A stretch of 32,614 bases of DNA from Akkermansiaceae bacterium (GCA_947462535.1 CANHPN010000026.1:1-32614), one strand, 5' to 3'; positions 7,173-16,224 are shown, numbered from the stretch's first letter. A program made the numbers and translations. The notes: generated by a model from the letters alone, not told the origin.

Positions 7173-9059
7173 CTACTTCTCGTCGAAGAGGTCCGTGGCG
7201 AGTTTTCCGTAGGTCTCGCGGTCCAGCAGGAACGGGTTGGTGCTGTTGCCGAGGCGGCCGTAGTAGAAGGCGGGGTTCGCGCCGGTGGTGCCGGGGGCGA
7301 GCGTGATCTCGCGGCTGAGCAGCCCGGTGAAATCGCCGAGGTCGTTGGTGCTTTTTTCGATGACCTTGAAGGCGAGTGTCGGATTGAGCAGCGCCTTGGC
7401 GGCGGACTCGTCATCCGGCGAGAGCCAGCGGCTGACCTTGAGGTTTTCCAGAATTCCTAACATGTAATTCGCACGCGCTGGATCGAGCGATGCGGTGATG
7501 TCCTTGTCATCGCGGTTGGCGGTCCATCCTTCCGGATTGAACACATAGCGCAGCATCAGTGGCGGCTCGGCACCCAACTTGCGCTCGATGGCCATGAGGT
7601 TTACCCGGTCGAGCGACCAGAGTCTAGCAGGCCGCCACTCGTAAGGGCGCACGGCGATGGAGGCGACGAGTGATTGATCCACCCGAATCACGGTGGGCGT
7701 GCCGAGTCGGTTGGCGAAAAACCCGCCCTTAGCGTCGATGCCGAAGGCGAGGTTGATCGCCTGGTTGTCCTTGCCGAGGAAACTGAGTTTCAAAAACGGC
7801 CGGTGCAGTCCCCACGGGGTGAAGTCGGTGGCGGCGTCGGTTTCAAAGCCGATCGCGCGGCCTTCGGTGACCGCCTTGAGCAGGGTGAAAAGGCGCTCTT
7901 CGTTCGCCTCCTGCGATTGGCCGTCGATGCTCGCGGTCCACGGTTGCGGCGGCGTGCGTGAGACGAGGATTTCCGTGCCGGTGGCGGGCTGGATGAGGAT
8001 GCCGCGCAGGGATTGGATGTTGAGGTTGGTAAGCGTGGAGTCGCGCAGGTCGTTGATGGCGAGCGGCAGGTCTGCCAGGGAGACGAGGTTCGGCTCGGGC
8101 TTGAGCGGCAGGTCGAAGATGGTGTCCGGGCGGTCGCTGATAGAAGCCCGCACGTCGCGTGACTCGGGGGTCTCGCGAGGGAAGATTTCCAGCACCGACT
8201 CGGCGTCCGAGCCGAAGGAGGTGAGTGCGATCTGTCCGGATTTGGCGAGCGGGCCATGGGTCGGAAGCGTGACTGAGGCGCGGTCGGAGATTTTCACCGC
8301 CTGCAATTCGTAGAGTCCTTCCATGAGCGATTTGATAGCTGCTGGGTCGGTGGCGAGGTCGAGCGGCTTGACGACGCGCCACGGGCTTTTGGGGGTTTCC
8401 CGGCCGAGGGTGAGCTCGCCTTGCTCGGCGCGGATGCGGATTTTCTGGAGGGCGATGGGGTTGAAATAGAACGGGCGGTGGTCGCGGAGGAATTTCAAGC
8501 CATCCTTGAAGAGCGGAGAAATGTCGCCGGTGCAGGAGTAGATGAAGCGCTTGCGGCCCTCGTCGCGGGGGTGGATGAAAACGGTGGGCACGGGCTTCTC
8601 GATGTCTTTGACGGTGGCCAGCCACGGAGTGACGCGGCCGATTTTGTATCTCGCGAGCGGGGCGTGATCTTTTCCTTCCAGCCGGACGTTGACGCAGCCA
8701 TCGCTGAGTCCGGCTTTCTGTTGGTCGATTTCGTCGCGGCCGGCGAAGTCCTCGACGCGCAGACCGAGGGTGAAATTGATGATGCTGACGGCGGCGCGCG
8801 GGTCCATGCGGTCCTTCCATGGCAGGGTGGCCTGCCAGCCGTTTTCGCGGAGGTCGAAGCTGGCGGTCACGCCGTTGCGCGAGATCTCGATGTGCTTCAC
8901 CTCGCCCGGAGTGAATGTGGAGTAGATCCGCCCGCCGAGCGGGACGGGGGGCGCGCCGAGCACGGAGTTGAAATTTCCTTCCTTCCACTGCCAACCCGCC
9001 AGTCCGCAGGCGAGGATGGCTAACAGCGCGAGGATGAGGGTGAAGCCGAGGGAGCGCAT
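7173..9059 (-). CDS. DUF4340 domain protein of a GldFG-type ABC system
   Basis: The 628-residue product has one N-terminal membrane helix (about residues 5-22, GFTLILALLAILACGLAGWQ) and a large soluble part. Repeated beta-rich segments of the type IEISRNGVTASFDLRENGW and ELTLGRETPKSPWRVVKPLD are the hallmark of DUF4340 repeats. DUF4340 proteins are usually encoded directly after a GldG-like protein and a GldF-like permease, exactly as here. The gap to the gldG-like gene is only six bases, so co-transcription is nearly certain. The protein probably sits on the outer face of the cytoplasmic membrane as an accessory of the ABC complex; its biochemical job is unknown. It ends two bases after the convergent DUF4407 pseudogene. 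Confidence 0.8.
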   Translation of the reverse strand: MRSLGFTLILALLAILACGLAGWQWKEGNFNSVLGAPPVPLGGRIYSTFTPGEVKHIEISRNGVTASFDLRENGWQATLPWKDRMDPRAAVSIINFTLGLRVEDFAGRDEIDQQKAGLSDGCVNVRLEGKDHAPLARYKIGRVTPWLATVKDIEKPVPTVFIHPRDEGRKRFIYSCTGDISPLFKDGLKFLRDHRPFYFNPIALQKIRIRAEQGELTLGRETPKSPWRVVKPLDLATDPAAIKSLMEGLYELQAVKISDRASVTLPTHGPLAKSGQIALTSFGSDAESVLEIFPRETPESRDVRASISDRPDTIFDLPLKPEPNLVSLADLPLAINDLRDSTLTNLNIQSLRGILIQPATGTEILVSRTPPQPWTASIDGQSQEANEERLFTLLKAVTEGRAIGFETDAATDFTPWGLHRPFLKLSFLGKDNQAINLAFGIDAKGGFFANRLGTPTVIRVDQSLVASIAVRPYEWRPARLWSLDRVNLMAIERKLGAEPPLMLRYVFNPEGWTANRDDKDITASLDPARANYMLGILENLKVSRWLSPDDESAAKALLNPTLAFKVIEKSTNDLGDFTGLLSREITLAPGTTGANPAFYYGRLGNSTNPFLLDRETYGKLATDLFDEK

Positions 9060-9065
9060 GACAAG

Positions 9066-10607
9066 TTAGGCACGGCGCGAGGACCAGACGAAGGCTCCCG
9101 CCAGGATCAGGAACGCAGGGAGGAAGAACAGGTTCACCCGGTTGATGAAGGAGACCTGTGCATCGAGAAGCGGCAGCTTGTAAGTGGCCAGCGAGCGCGG
9201 GCCGATGCCGGCGAGCGACTGGCGGTCCATCAGCCAGTTCACGGACGAGGCGAGGAAGTCGATGTTCTCCGCGCGCCGTTGCTTGGGATCGAGGAAATCG
9301 GTGTTGGCGATGACCACCATCCGCGAGGTGGCGGCGGCGAAGCGGTCGTCGCTGGCGGCTCCGCGGGTGACGCAGGCGGCGAGATGGAAGGGCGGCTTGG
9401 TGTCTTCTTTTTCGTCGAATGCGGTGTCTTTGCCGCCGAATTTCGTCTCGCCCCAGAATCCGTCCGCCGCCTGGATCAGACCGATCGGATTCACCTGTTT
9501 GTTCATTAAGTCCTCCGCGCCTTCGCGCACTTCGAGCGAGGAGGTCGCGCCCTCGAACACGGTCGCTTGCCCGGCGAAGTCCTTGGTGAAATCCACGCCG
9601 GCCGTGAAGATGCCGCGGGCGGTGGTGTCGATGCGCTTGTCCAAGAGGGAAATCACCCGGTCGCGTCGGGGAGTGATGCCGTTGCCACGGAGGAAGGCCC
9701 GCAATTTCGGCAGCGTGTCGCCGGGCTCTAGCAGCACCAGCATGGCCGAGCGCGGGGTGGTCCAGTATTTTTCCAACACCGCGAGCTCGGCATCGGTCAG
9801 GTCGTATTTCGGGGCGACCAGCGCGACGCCTTCGACATCGGCGGGGATTTCCGCGAGGCCGGATAGATTGACGCCCTGGAGATCGACGTTTTGAAAGCGG
9901 AGGGTGTCGAGCAGCGATTTGGCGGGGGAGTTTTCGCCCTCTGAATCGATCCGGCTCTTGTCTGCGAGGAAAGCCATCTTGCGCGCGCGGCCCTCGATCG
10001 ACTCGACGAGGCGGGCGGTCAGGACGTCCTCGCCCTGGAAGCCGGTAATCTTCCGCTGCGAATCGGCGGTGGTGTAAACGGCCATGTCATCGGCGACGAT
10101 GAGCTTCACGTTAGGGTGCAGGATGCGGTTGCCGTTCTTGTCCTCGGTGGAGACTGGCCCATCGTCGGCCCGCGCGTCCATGATGATCAGGTCCTTGCTG
10201 AGCGGCAGTCCGTAGGCGGCGGTCACCTCCTGCGTGCGGTCGGAGCTGCGCAGCGGATCGACGATTTCCAACTGGATCTTCCCATCGGAAAGGCGGGCGT
10301 ATTCCTCGGCCAGCGCCCGCACTCGTTCGTAAAACGGCGAGCTCCGGCGGAAGGCCATGATCCACTTGATCGGCTTCTCGCGCCCGCCCAGGACCTTGTC
10401 CTTCAGGTAGTTCGTCGTCGATGGGGAGAGCGTGTAGACGGCCTCGCGGCTGAGATCGACGCGGGTGAAATGGTGGGCTGCCAGATAGTTCAGCGCGATG
10501 AGTGTGACCGCGAGGAAGGCGATCTGGAGCACGGAAAGCGTGCCCAGTCCCCAGCGGTTCAGCGGGCGGGCGGGTTTTCCTTGGGGCTCGGAGGAAGGAT
10601 CGGACAT
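9066..10607 (-). CDS. GldG-like ABC transporter auxiliary protein
   Basis: This is a 513-residue protein. After a polar N terminus there is one membrane helix (about residues 23-45, GTLSVLQIAFLAVTLIALNY). A large extracytoplasmic domain starts with the typical FTRVDLSREAVYTLSPSTTNYL, and a C-terminal helix (NLFFLPAFLILAGAFVW) follows. This arrangement, with the TPxT/SPST-like segment after the first helix, matches the GldG family, which pairs with a GldF permease in gliding-motility-type ABC systems and in many non-gliding bacteria. It lies 19 bases after the permease gene and six before the DUF4340 gene, in one operon. Whether the system serves motility, secretion or lipid handling cannot be told here. 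The ATPase usually encoded first in such operons is absent. Confidence 0.8.
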   Translation of the reverse strand: MSDPSSEPQGKPARPLNRWGLGTLSVLQIAFLAVTLIALNYLAAHHFTRVDLSREAVYTLSPSTTNYLKDKVLGGREKPIKWIMAFRRSSPFYERVRALAEEYARLSDGKIQLEIVDPLRSSDRTQEVTAAYGLPLSKDLIIMDARADDGPVSTEDKNGNRILHPNVKLIVADDMAVYTTADSQRKITGFQGEDVLTARLVESIEGRARKMAFLADKSRIDSEGENSPAKSLLDTLRFQNVDLQGVNLSGLAEIPADVEGVALVAPKYDLTDAELAVLEKYWTTPRSAMLVLLEPGDTLPKLRAFLRGNGITPRRDRVISLLDKRIDTTARGIFTAGVDFTKDFAGQATVFEGATSSLEVREGAEDLMNKQVNPIGLIQAADGFWGETKFGGKDTAFDEKEDTKPPFHLAACVTRGAASDDRFAAATSRMVVIANTDFLDPKQRRAENIDFLASSVNWLMDRQSLAGIGPRSLATYKLPLLDAQVSFINRVNLFFLPAFLILAGAFVWSSRRA

Positions 10608-10626
10608 GAAGAAAACAACAGGAAAC

Positions 10627-11379
10627 TCAACGGCGCCAGCGGCGGTAATCGACGACTTGATAGGTCAGGAACAGCACGAAGATGGCGAGGCTCAGGAAAT
10701 AAACCACCGGCCGCGTGTCGAACAAGCCGCTGGCGAAATAATGCAAATGCTGCTGGGAGGAAATGTAGTGGAAGAACGTCGCACCCGCGAACGACTCGCC
10801 CCAGATGATCGTGACGAATCCCATGAAATACTGGATCACCAGCAGCCCGATGGTGAAAATTCCCGCGATGATCTGGCTCGATGTCAACGCCGAGGCCAGG
10901 CAGCCGATGGCCGTGAACGCCGCGCCCATCATCATCACTGCGGTGAACGCCCCGCCGAGCGCGCCGGGCGTCCAGGCGGGCGGGAGATCCGTCACCCACT
11001 CGAACATCTTGAACTGTACCAGCCCCGGAATCCACAGCACCGTGTAGAAAATCATCGCCGCCGCGTATTTCGAAAACACCACCTGCCAGGTCCGCACCGG
11101 CGCGGTGAGCAGCGTTTCCAATGTCCCCGAGCGCTCCTCCTCGGAGAACAGCCGCATGGTGATCAGCGGGAAAATGAACAGGAAATAGAACCAGAACAGC
11201 GGCGTGTGGAAGGTCACGTAAACCAGGCTGTCGCGCACCGGCGTGTCGCGGAAGCCCTTCATCGCCGTGGACAGCGAGACGCCCTGCATGATGGTGACGA
11301 ATGCCAGGACGACCCAGCCGAAAGGGGTCAGGAAATACCCCTTCAGTTCTTTAAAAGTAAGGATTCGGAACAATCTCAT
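10627..11379 (-). CDS. ABC-2 type permease, GldF-like
   Basis: This is a 250-residue integral membrane protein starting MRLFRILTFKELKGYFLTPF, the usual start of ABC-2/GldF permeases (an amphipathic helix with KELKxYFxxP). About six hydrophobic segments follow, with the conserved cytoplasmic motif RLFSEEERSGTLETLLTAPV, which identifies the family. I placed the start at 11379 rather than at an upstream in-frame codon because the family consensus begins there. It is the first gene of the minus-strand operon with the gldG-like and DUF4340 genes. Upstream, and divergent, is the formylglycine-generating enzyme gene, so the position normally held by the partner ATPase gene is occupied by something else. 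The energising ATPase must be encoded elsewhere or be lost. Confidence 0.85.
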   Translation of the reverse strand: MRLFRILTFKELKGYFLTPFGWVVLAFVTIMQGVSLSTAMKGFRDTPVRDSLVYVTFHTPLFWFYFLFIFPLITMRLFSEEERSGTLETLLTAPVRTWQVVFSKYAAAMIFYTVLWIPGLVQFKMFEWVTDLPPAWTPGALGGAFTAVMMMGAAFTAIGCLASALTSSQIIAGIFTIGLLVIQYFMGFVTIIWGESFAGATFFHYISSQQHLHYFASGLFDTRPVVYFLSLAIFVLFLTYQVVDYRRWRR

Positions 11380-11527
11380 GCGGCGGGGCGCTCTTGGTAA
11401 GACATTCCTGCGGCAAGGCAAAGGGAAAAGGTCCGGTGCTGCCGCGAGCTCGTATTGAATCCAAGCGCCATCGCCGTTGAAATCCCGGCGAGCGCGTGTA
11501 GAAGGTCGGCAGCAATCGCCCGAATCC

Positions 11528-12652
11528 ATGAGTCAGCAAATCATTTCCCGGAAATTCCGTCTTGTCGACAAGGCCTCTGTAAAGCCCCAGGTCCGATGCA
11601 GCGCCTTCGCGCTCGCGCTGGTGCTAGCAGGTTCAGGGGTCGTTTTGGCGGAAGTCCCGGCCTTCGCCCCGACGCTTCCTAACACCGCGCCCGCGCCGGG
11701 ACCCGCTCCGGAGGGCATGGTTTGGATTCCGGGCGGCGAGTTCTCGATGGGCGCGAACCTGGCTTGCGAGGGAATGTGCGACCGGCCAGGCACCACCCGG
11801 GATGCGTTGCCGATTCACCGGGTCGCCGTGGATGCCTTCTGGATGGATGCGACTGAAGTCACCAACGAGCAGTATGAAAAATTCGTAAAAGCCACCGGCT
11901 ACGTCAGTGTTGCGGAGCAGAAGCCCACCCAGGCGGAATTTCCGACGGCACCGCCGGAGAGTTTAATCGCGGGTTCGATTGTGTTCACGCCCACGCCGGT
12001 GCCGGTGCCGCTCACTCAGGTCCGCTGGTGGAGCTACGTCGCCGGGGCGTGCTGGAAGCATCCAACAGGACCTGATAGCCATATTGAAAACGCCAGGAAA
12101 TTGCCCGTGGTCCACATCGCTTTCGAAGATGCGGAAGCTTACGCGAAATGGGCCGGTAAGCGGCTGCCCACCGAGGCGGAGTGGGAATTCGCGGCCCGCG
12201 GTGGCTCGGCTGGCCAAAGTTTTTCGTGGGGCGACGAGCTCAAGCCTGGCGGGAAGTTCCAGGCGAATATCTATCAGGGTAAGTTCCCCGTCGAGGCGGG
12301 CGACACCGGTGAAGATGGTTTCAGAGGCATCGCCCCCGTCGGCCAATATCCGCCGAACGCCTACGGTCTTCACGATGTGACCGGAAATGTCTGGGAGTGG
12401 TGCAGCGATTGGTATCGCGCCGATTCTTACGCCGGATCGGCCGCTACCGGAGGAGTGACGCGCAATCCAAAAGGCCCGGAATCCTCGCTCGATCTGGACG
12501 AGCCGGGCACCCAAAAGCGGGTCCAGCGCGGCGGCTCCTTCCTTTGCACCGACCAATATTGCAACCGCTACATGCTTGGCACACGCGGTAAGGGCGAGGT
12601 CCGCTCGTCGAGCAACCACGTCGGCTTCCGCTGCGTGAAAACCGCTCCCTGA
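11528..12652 (+). CDS. formylglycine-generating enzyme (SUMF1/FGE), apparently exported
   Basis: The 374-residue product has a complete FGE-sulfatase domain: WIPGGEFSMG, DAFWMDATEVTNEQYEKFV, KLPVVHIAFEDAEAYAKWAG, RLPTEAEWEFAARGG, GNVWEWCSDWY, and the C-terminal RGGSFLCTDQYCNRY ... NHVGFRC. The Cys pair 340 and 345 in GGSFLCTDQYC matches the copper-binding active-site pair of true aerobic FGEs, which oxidise the sulfatase active-site Cys to formylglycine. Many SUMF1-fold proteins lack it. The start at 11528 is followed by a basic stretch, a hydrophobic core SAFALALVLAGSGVV and VLA before the mature part, so export is predicted; a further in-frame start at 11477 exists. No sulfatase gene is in the window. 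Its stop (TGA) directly abuts the stop of the convergent GH3 gene. Confidence 0.88.
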   Translation: MSQQIISRKFRLVDKASVKPQVRCSAFALALVLAGSGVVLAEVPAFAPTLPNTAPAPGPAPEGMVWIPGGEFSMGANLACEGMCDRPGTTRDALPIHRVAVDAFWMDATEVTNEQYEKFVKATGYVSVAEQKPTQAEFPTAPPESLIAGSIVFTPTPVPVPLTQVRWWSYVAGACWKHPTGPDSHIENARKLPVVHIAFEDAEAYAKWAGKRLPTEAEWEFAARGGSAGQSFSWGDELKPGGKFQANIYQGKFPVEAGDTGEDGFRGIAPVGQYPPNAYGLHDVTGNVWEWCSDWYRADSYAGSAATGGVTRNPKGPESSLDLDEPGTQKRVQRGGSFLCTDQYCNRYMLGTRGKGEVRSSSNHVGFRCVKTAP

Positions 12653-14785
12653 TCAGGACAGGCGGGCGAATCTCACCGCCCGCAAATCCCTGGAATTGGG
12701 ACCGACCATCGCCTCGAAATCCCCCGGCTCGACCACCGGCTGGAAATCGCGCCCCGGGAAACTCAGATTCGCGTCGGTGATTTGGAAGGAAACCACCTGC
12801 GTCTCCCCGGCGGCGAGCGTGACGCGTTGGTAACCGCGCAGCTCCTTCACCGGACGGCTGACCGGTGCGACGAGGTCGCGGAGATAAAGTTGCAGGGTCT
12901 CTGTCGCCGGATAGGCACTGAGATTGGTAATTTCCGCCGACACGGTGACCGTCCCGCCCGGCTGCATTTCGGGCGAGTCGATGCTCACCGCACCGTGGCG
13001 GAATTTCCCGTAAGTTAGGCCGTGGCCGAACGGATAGAGCGCGTCGTTCGGCGCATCGAGATACTTGGAGGAATACTTCTCAGCCGCGTTGAAGGGCCGC
13101 CCCGTCGGCTTCTCGCGGTAAGTCATCGGCAGCTGCCCGACACTGCGGGGGAAGCCCATCGTGAGTTTTCCAACCGGTGCGGCGTCGCCGAAAACCACCT
13201 CGGCCAGCGAGTGACCGCCTTCCGTGCCGAGCGCCCACGCCTGGAGGATGGCGGGAAATTGCGAGTCCTCCCAGGTGAGTTCCAGCGGGCGTCCGCTCAT
13301 CGTGACGAGCACGCAGGGCTTGCCGGTTTGAAGAATGTGTTTCGCCAGTTCCCGCTGGCATTCCGGCAGGCGGATGTCCGTCCGGCTGGCGGCCTCGCCG
13401 CTCATTTGCCAGCTCTCGCCGAGCACGAGCACGACGACGTCCGCCTGCTTGGCCGCCCGGACCGCTTCCGCTAACAAGTCTTCGTCTGCTTCGCTGATCC
13501 CGCAGCCTCGGGTGTGAACCACGGTTGCGACCCCGCGGAATCCATCGAGCGGCGAGGCGGCGAGCGATTCGTCCCCGGCGGCGATCCAGCAGCCGAGCAT
13601 GTCGCGGCGGCTGTCGGCGAGTGGGCCGATGAGAGCGATGGTGGCGTGTTTCGAGAGTGGCAGGACTTCGCCTTCGTTTTTCAAGAGGACGATCGACTCG
13701 CGGGCCGCTTCGCGCGCGAGTTGCCGATTTTCAGCGCACGGCTGCATCGCCGGTTGGTGAGTGCAGCGGGCGAGGGGATCGCGGAAAAGCCCGAGGTCCC
13801 ACTTCGTTTCCAACACGCGCAGCACCGCCGCATCGAGCTGCTCTTCGCGGACGGCTCCGGATTCCACCAGCGCCGGCAGTTCGGATAGAAACGCTTCCGA
13901 CACCATGTCCATATCCACGCCGGCCTCCAGCGACTGCCGCGCCGCGTCAGCATCGGTGGCGGCAGTGCCGTGGTTTTTCATTTCGGTCACGGCGGTGTAG
14001 TCGGTCACGATCCAGCCTTGGAAGCCCCACTGCCCGCGCAGCAGCTCGGTGAGCAGCCAGCGGTTGGCACTCGCGGGAATGCCGTCGATGTCGTTGAAGG
14101 CGGTCATTATCGTCCTCGCCCCGGCACTGATCGCCGCGCGATACGGCGGGAAATATGTCTCCTCCATCGCCCGGCGGCTCATGTCCACCGAGTGGTAATC
14201 GCGCCCGCCCATCGGCGCGCCGTAGAGCGCGAAGTGCTTCACGCACGCCAGCACCGACGCCGGATCTGCCAGATCATTTCCCTGATAGCCACGCACCATC
14301 GCCGCCGCGATTTCCGATCCTAACCACGGATCTTCGCCCGCGCCCTCCGCCACCCGCCCCCAGCGCGGGTCCTGGGAGATGTCCACCATCGGCGAGTAAA
14401 CCCAGTGTAGCCCGTCTGCGGCTGACTCCGACGCCGCCATTCGGGCGCAGCGTCCTAGCAGATTAAGATTCCAAGAGCACGAGAGTCCGAGCGGGATCGG
14501 GTAGATCGTGCGGTGGCCGTGGATTACGTCGTAGCCGAAAATCAGCGGGATTCCCAGCGGGCTCGCCAAGGCCAGCTCCTGCAAGGCCCGCGTCGCGGCG
14601 GGCGTGTAAACATTAAGCACCGCGCCGCAGAGGCCCGCGCGGATTTTGGCGTCCAGATCGCCCGAGTGTTTCATGCCGGTAGCATCCATCGCTCCGGTCA
14701 GCAGATTGAGTTGCCCGGCCTTTTCCTCGACCGACATCCGGCCCAGCAGCTCGTGGAGAAACGCGTCCTTGATCATCCAGGTCAT
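12653..14785 (-). CDS. glycoside hydrolase family 3 beta-glucosidase-like enzyme (BglX type)
   Basis: This 710-residue enzyme would remove terminal beta-linked sugars (often glucose or xylose) from oligosaccharides by a retaining mechanism. The order of parts is standard for BglX-like GH3. It begins with MSVEEKAGQL and the N-terminal barrel with FGYDVIHGHRTIYPIPLGL, SPMVDISQDPRWGRVAEGAG and CVKHFALYG. The nucleophile motif WIVTDYTAV has its Asp near residue 262. The alpha/beta sandwich domain (IALIGPLADSRRDMLGCW) follows, then a fibronectin-III-like C-terminal domain (GTVTVSAEITNLS, VKELRGYQRV). I prefer the ATG at 14785 because GGGGAG lies a few bases upstream; a codon at 14812 is the alternative. 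No signal peptide is visible, so the enzyme probably acts in the cytoplasm on imported oligosaccharides. It is convergent with the FGE gene with no gap. Confidence 0.92.
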   Translation of the reverse strand: MTWMIKDAFLHELLGRMSVEEKAGQLNLLTGAMDATGMKHSGDLDAKIRAGLCGAVLNVYTPAATRALQELALASPLGIPLIFGYDVIHGHRTIYPIPLGLSCSWNLNLLGRCARMAASESAADGLHWVYSPMVDISQDPRWGRVAEGAGEDPWLGSEIAAAMVRGYQGNDLADPASVLACVKHFALYGAPMGGRDYHSVDMSRRAMEETYFPPYRAAISAGARTIMTAFNDIDGIPASANRWLLTELLRGQWGFQGWIVTDYTAVTEMKNHGTAATDADAARQSLEAGVDMDMVSEAFLSELPALVESGAVREEQLDAAVLRVLETKWDLGLFRDPLARCTHQPAMQPCAENRQLAREAARESIVLLKNEGEVLPLSKHATIALIGPLADSRRDMLGCWIAAGDESLAASPLDGFRGVATVVHTRGCGISEADEDLLAEAVRAAKQADVVVLVLGESWQMSGEAASRTDIRLPECQRELAKHILQTGKPCVLVTMSGRPLELTWEDSQFPAILQAWALGTEGGHSLAEVVFGDAAPVGKLTMGFPRSVGQLPMTYREKPTGRPFNAAEKYSSKYLDAPNDALYPFGHGLTYGKFRHGAVSIDSPEMQPGGTVTVSAEITNLSAYPATETLQLYLRDLVAPVSRPVKELRGYQRVTLAAGETQVVSFQITDANLSFPGRDFQPVVEPGDFEAMVGPNSRDLRAVRFARLS

Positions 14786-14891
14786 CACGTCTCCCCAAGC
14801 GCCCGATTTCAAGGCTTATCCCCCCCGCGAGAGAAATGCCGGCGCAAATTGAAGTCCTCCTGCCTCGATTGCCGCCGTTGTTTTGCCTCGA

Positions 14892-15815
14892 TCAACGGCC
14901 CGGACGGACCGGCGGGCGCTCGGGCTCGGGGATGGTTTTCGAAAATCGCTCGATGCTCTCACCGTTGATCGACCACGATTGATAGAGGTCGGGCAGGGGG
15001 GCTGCGAGATTGAGCTTGCCGTCGCGTTGCAAGCGGCGGAGCACCACGCGGAGAATGGCGAAGGCCATGCTGCCGAGCTCGTCGTCGTCGCGGTTGCGGT
15101 GGATGCGTTTGACGAGGTCGGTCTGTGCGATGCGATCGATTTTCCCGTCGCGCGCGAGGTCGATGAGATGCGCCATTTCCACGCCGTAACCCACGGGGAA
15201 CGCGAGCGATTCCAAAGTCTCGCGGCGCGCGGCGTATTCGCCGGAAAGCGGCTGGAGGATGCCGCCGAGCTCTGGATAGAACAGCGAGATCAGCGGCCGG
15301 ATGAGGATTTCCGAAACGCGCCCGCCGCCGGTCGAGTGCGATTCATCGCCGTAGGCAAGCGGGCGTTCGTAGAAGGCCTTGACGTAGTCGATGGCGGGAT
15401 CTGTGAGCAGCGGGCCGACGAGTCCGGTGATGAAGCCGGGGTGGAAATTCGAGATGTCGCCGTCGACATAACAGATGATGTCGCCGCTGGAAACGTGGAG
15501 AGCTTTCCAGAGGTTTTCGCCCTTTCCGCAATGGTCCGTCTGGTCCGGAAGAATCCCGGAGGCGAGATGGACGGCGGCTCCCGCAGCGGTGGCGAGTTCG
15601 CGGGTGGCGTCCGTGGAGCCGGAGTCAATGACGAGGATTTCATCAATGAGCCCGCCGCAGACGAGTGTCTCGTAGATGATCGAAACGATCGGCCCGATGG
15701 TCTCCGCTTCGTTGAGCGTGGGGATGCAGACTGAAATCCGCTGCGATTTTTTCAACGCCTCCAACGCAATCACATCGGCGAACTGCCGGTGATGAAAGCG
15801 CTGCGGGGAAAGCAT
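14892..15815 (-). CDS. gpgS: glucosyl-3-phosphoglycerate synthase
   Basis: This 307-residue GT-A glycosyltransferase of the GT81 type would transfer glucose from an NDP-glucose to 3-phosphoglycerate, the first step toward glucosylglycerate (a compatible solute) or related glucosides. Supporting sequence is RISVCIPTLNEAETIG (nucleotide-binding start), LVIDSGSTDATREL, a GKGENLWKAL segment, the metal-binding DGD at 118-120 in CYVDGDISNFHPGF, and the acceptor region PLSGEYAARRETLESL with GYGVEMAHLID. The dephosphorylating partner GpgP is not next to it. The start at 15815 is the first ATG and faces the divergent ACP gene; the 148-base gap should hold both promoters. Cytoplasmic. Confidence 0.85.
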   Translation of the reverse strand: MLSPQRFHHRQFADVIALEALKKSQRISVCIPTLNEAETIGPIVSIIYETLVCGGLIDEILVIDSGSTDATRELATAAGAAVHLASGILPDQTDHCGKGENLWKALHVSSGDIICYVDGDISNFHPGFITGLVGPLLTDPAIDYVKAFYERPLAYGDESHSTGGGRVSEILIRPLISLFYPELGGILQPLSGEYAARRETLESLAFPVGYGVEMAHLIDLARDGKIDRIAQTDLVKRIHRNRDDDELGSMAFAILRVVLRRLQRDGKLNLAAPLPDLYQSWSINGESIERFSKTIPEPERPPVRPGR

Positions 15816-15963
15816 GGCGAAGTCCTAGCGGCCCTGCCGGGAGCGTGCAAGGACGATGCGTTTCAGGTGTCTTCATCCGCGAAATTCCGCGCGCGCAGGT
15901 GCCCGGAAATTTTCCAACCTTTCCGCTTGAAGCGGCCAAAAAGTCATAGCACCGTTTTTCCAC

Positions 15964-16224
15964 ATGGAAGTAACGAAGAAGAAATCACCGACCCCTGTGG
16001 AACTGATCGACTGGTTGAACGATGAAGGGGTCATCGACTTGGATTGGGATTTTCCCGAAGACGGGGATTTGTTTGAGGCGGGTCTTGATTCACTGGCGAC
16101 CGTGCGACTTGTGGCGGCGGTGGAGGACCGGTTTGAATTCGAACTCGTGGCGGAAGACCTGACGCGCGCCAACCTTGCCACGCCGACGACTCTGGCGGCG
16201 CTGATCGCGGCACGGCTTCCGTGA
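15964..16224 (+). CDS. acyl carrier protein-like, stand-alone
   Basis: The 86-residue product has a phosphopantetheine site, GLDSLATVRLV, with Ser43 as the attachment point, in the four-helix context expected of a carrier protein. It is acidic in its first half (DLDWDFPEDGDLFEAG). It differs from the fatty-acid ACP norm (GADSLDTVELV) by having GLDSLATVR. The surroundings (gpgS on one side, convergent rlmN on the other) contain no fatty-acid or polyketide genes, so this is probably a specialised carrier for an amino-acid, acyl or D-alanine-type transfer rather than AcpP. That is inference. It ends 34 bases before the rlmN stop. Confidence 0.8.
   Translation: MEVTKKKSPTPVELIDWLNDEGVIDLDWDFPEDGDLFEAGLDSLATVRLVAAVEDRFEFELVAEDLTRANLATPTTLAALIAARLP

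Noticed and set aside
12650-12655. TGATCA shared by two convergent stop codons as a signal
   Set aside because: Two abutting TGA stops on opposite strands necessarily read TGATCA; no further symmetry is seen.
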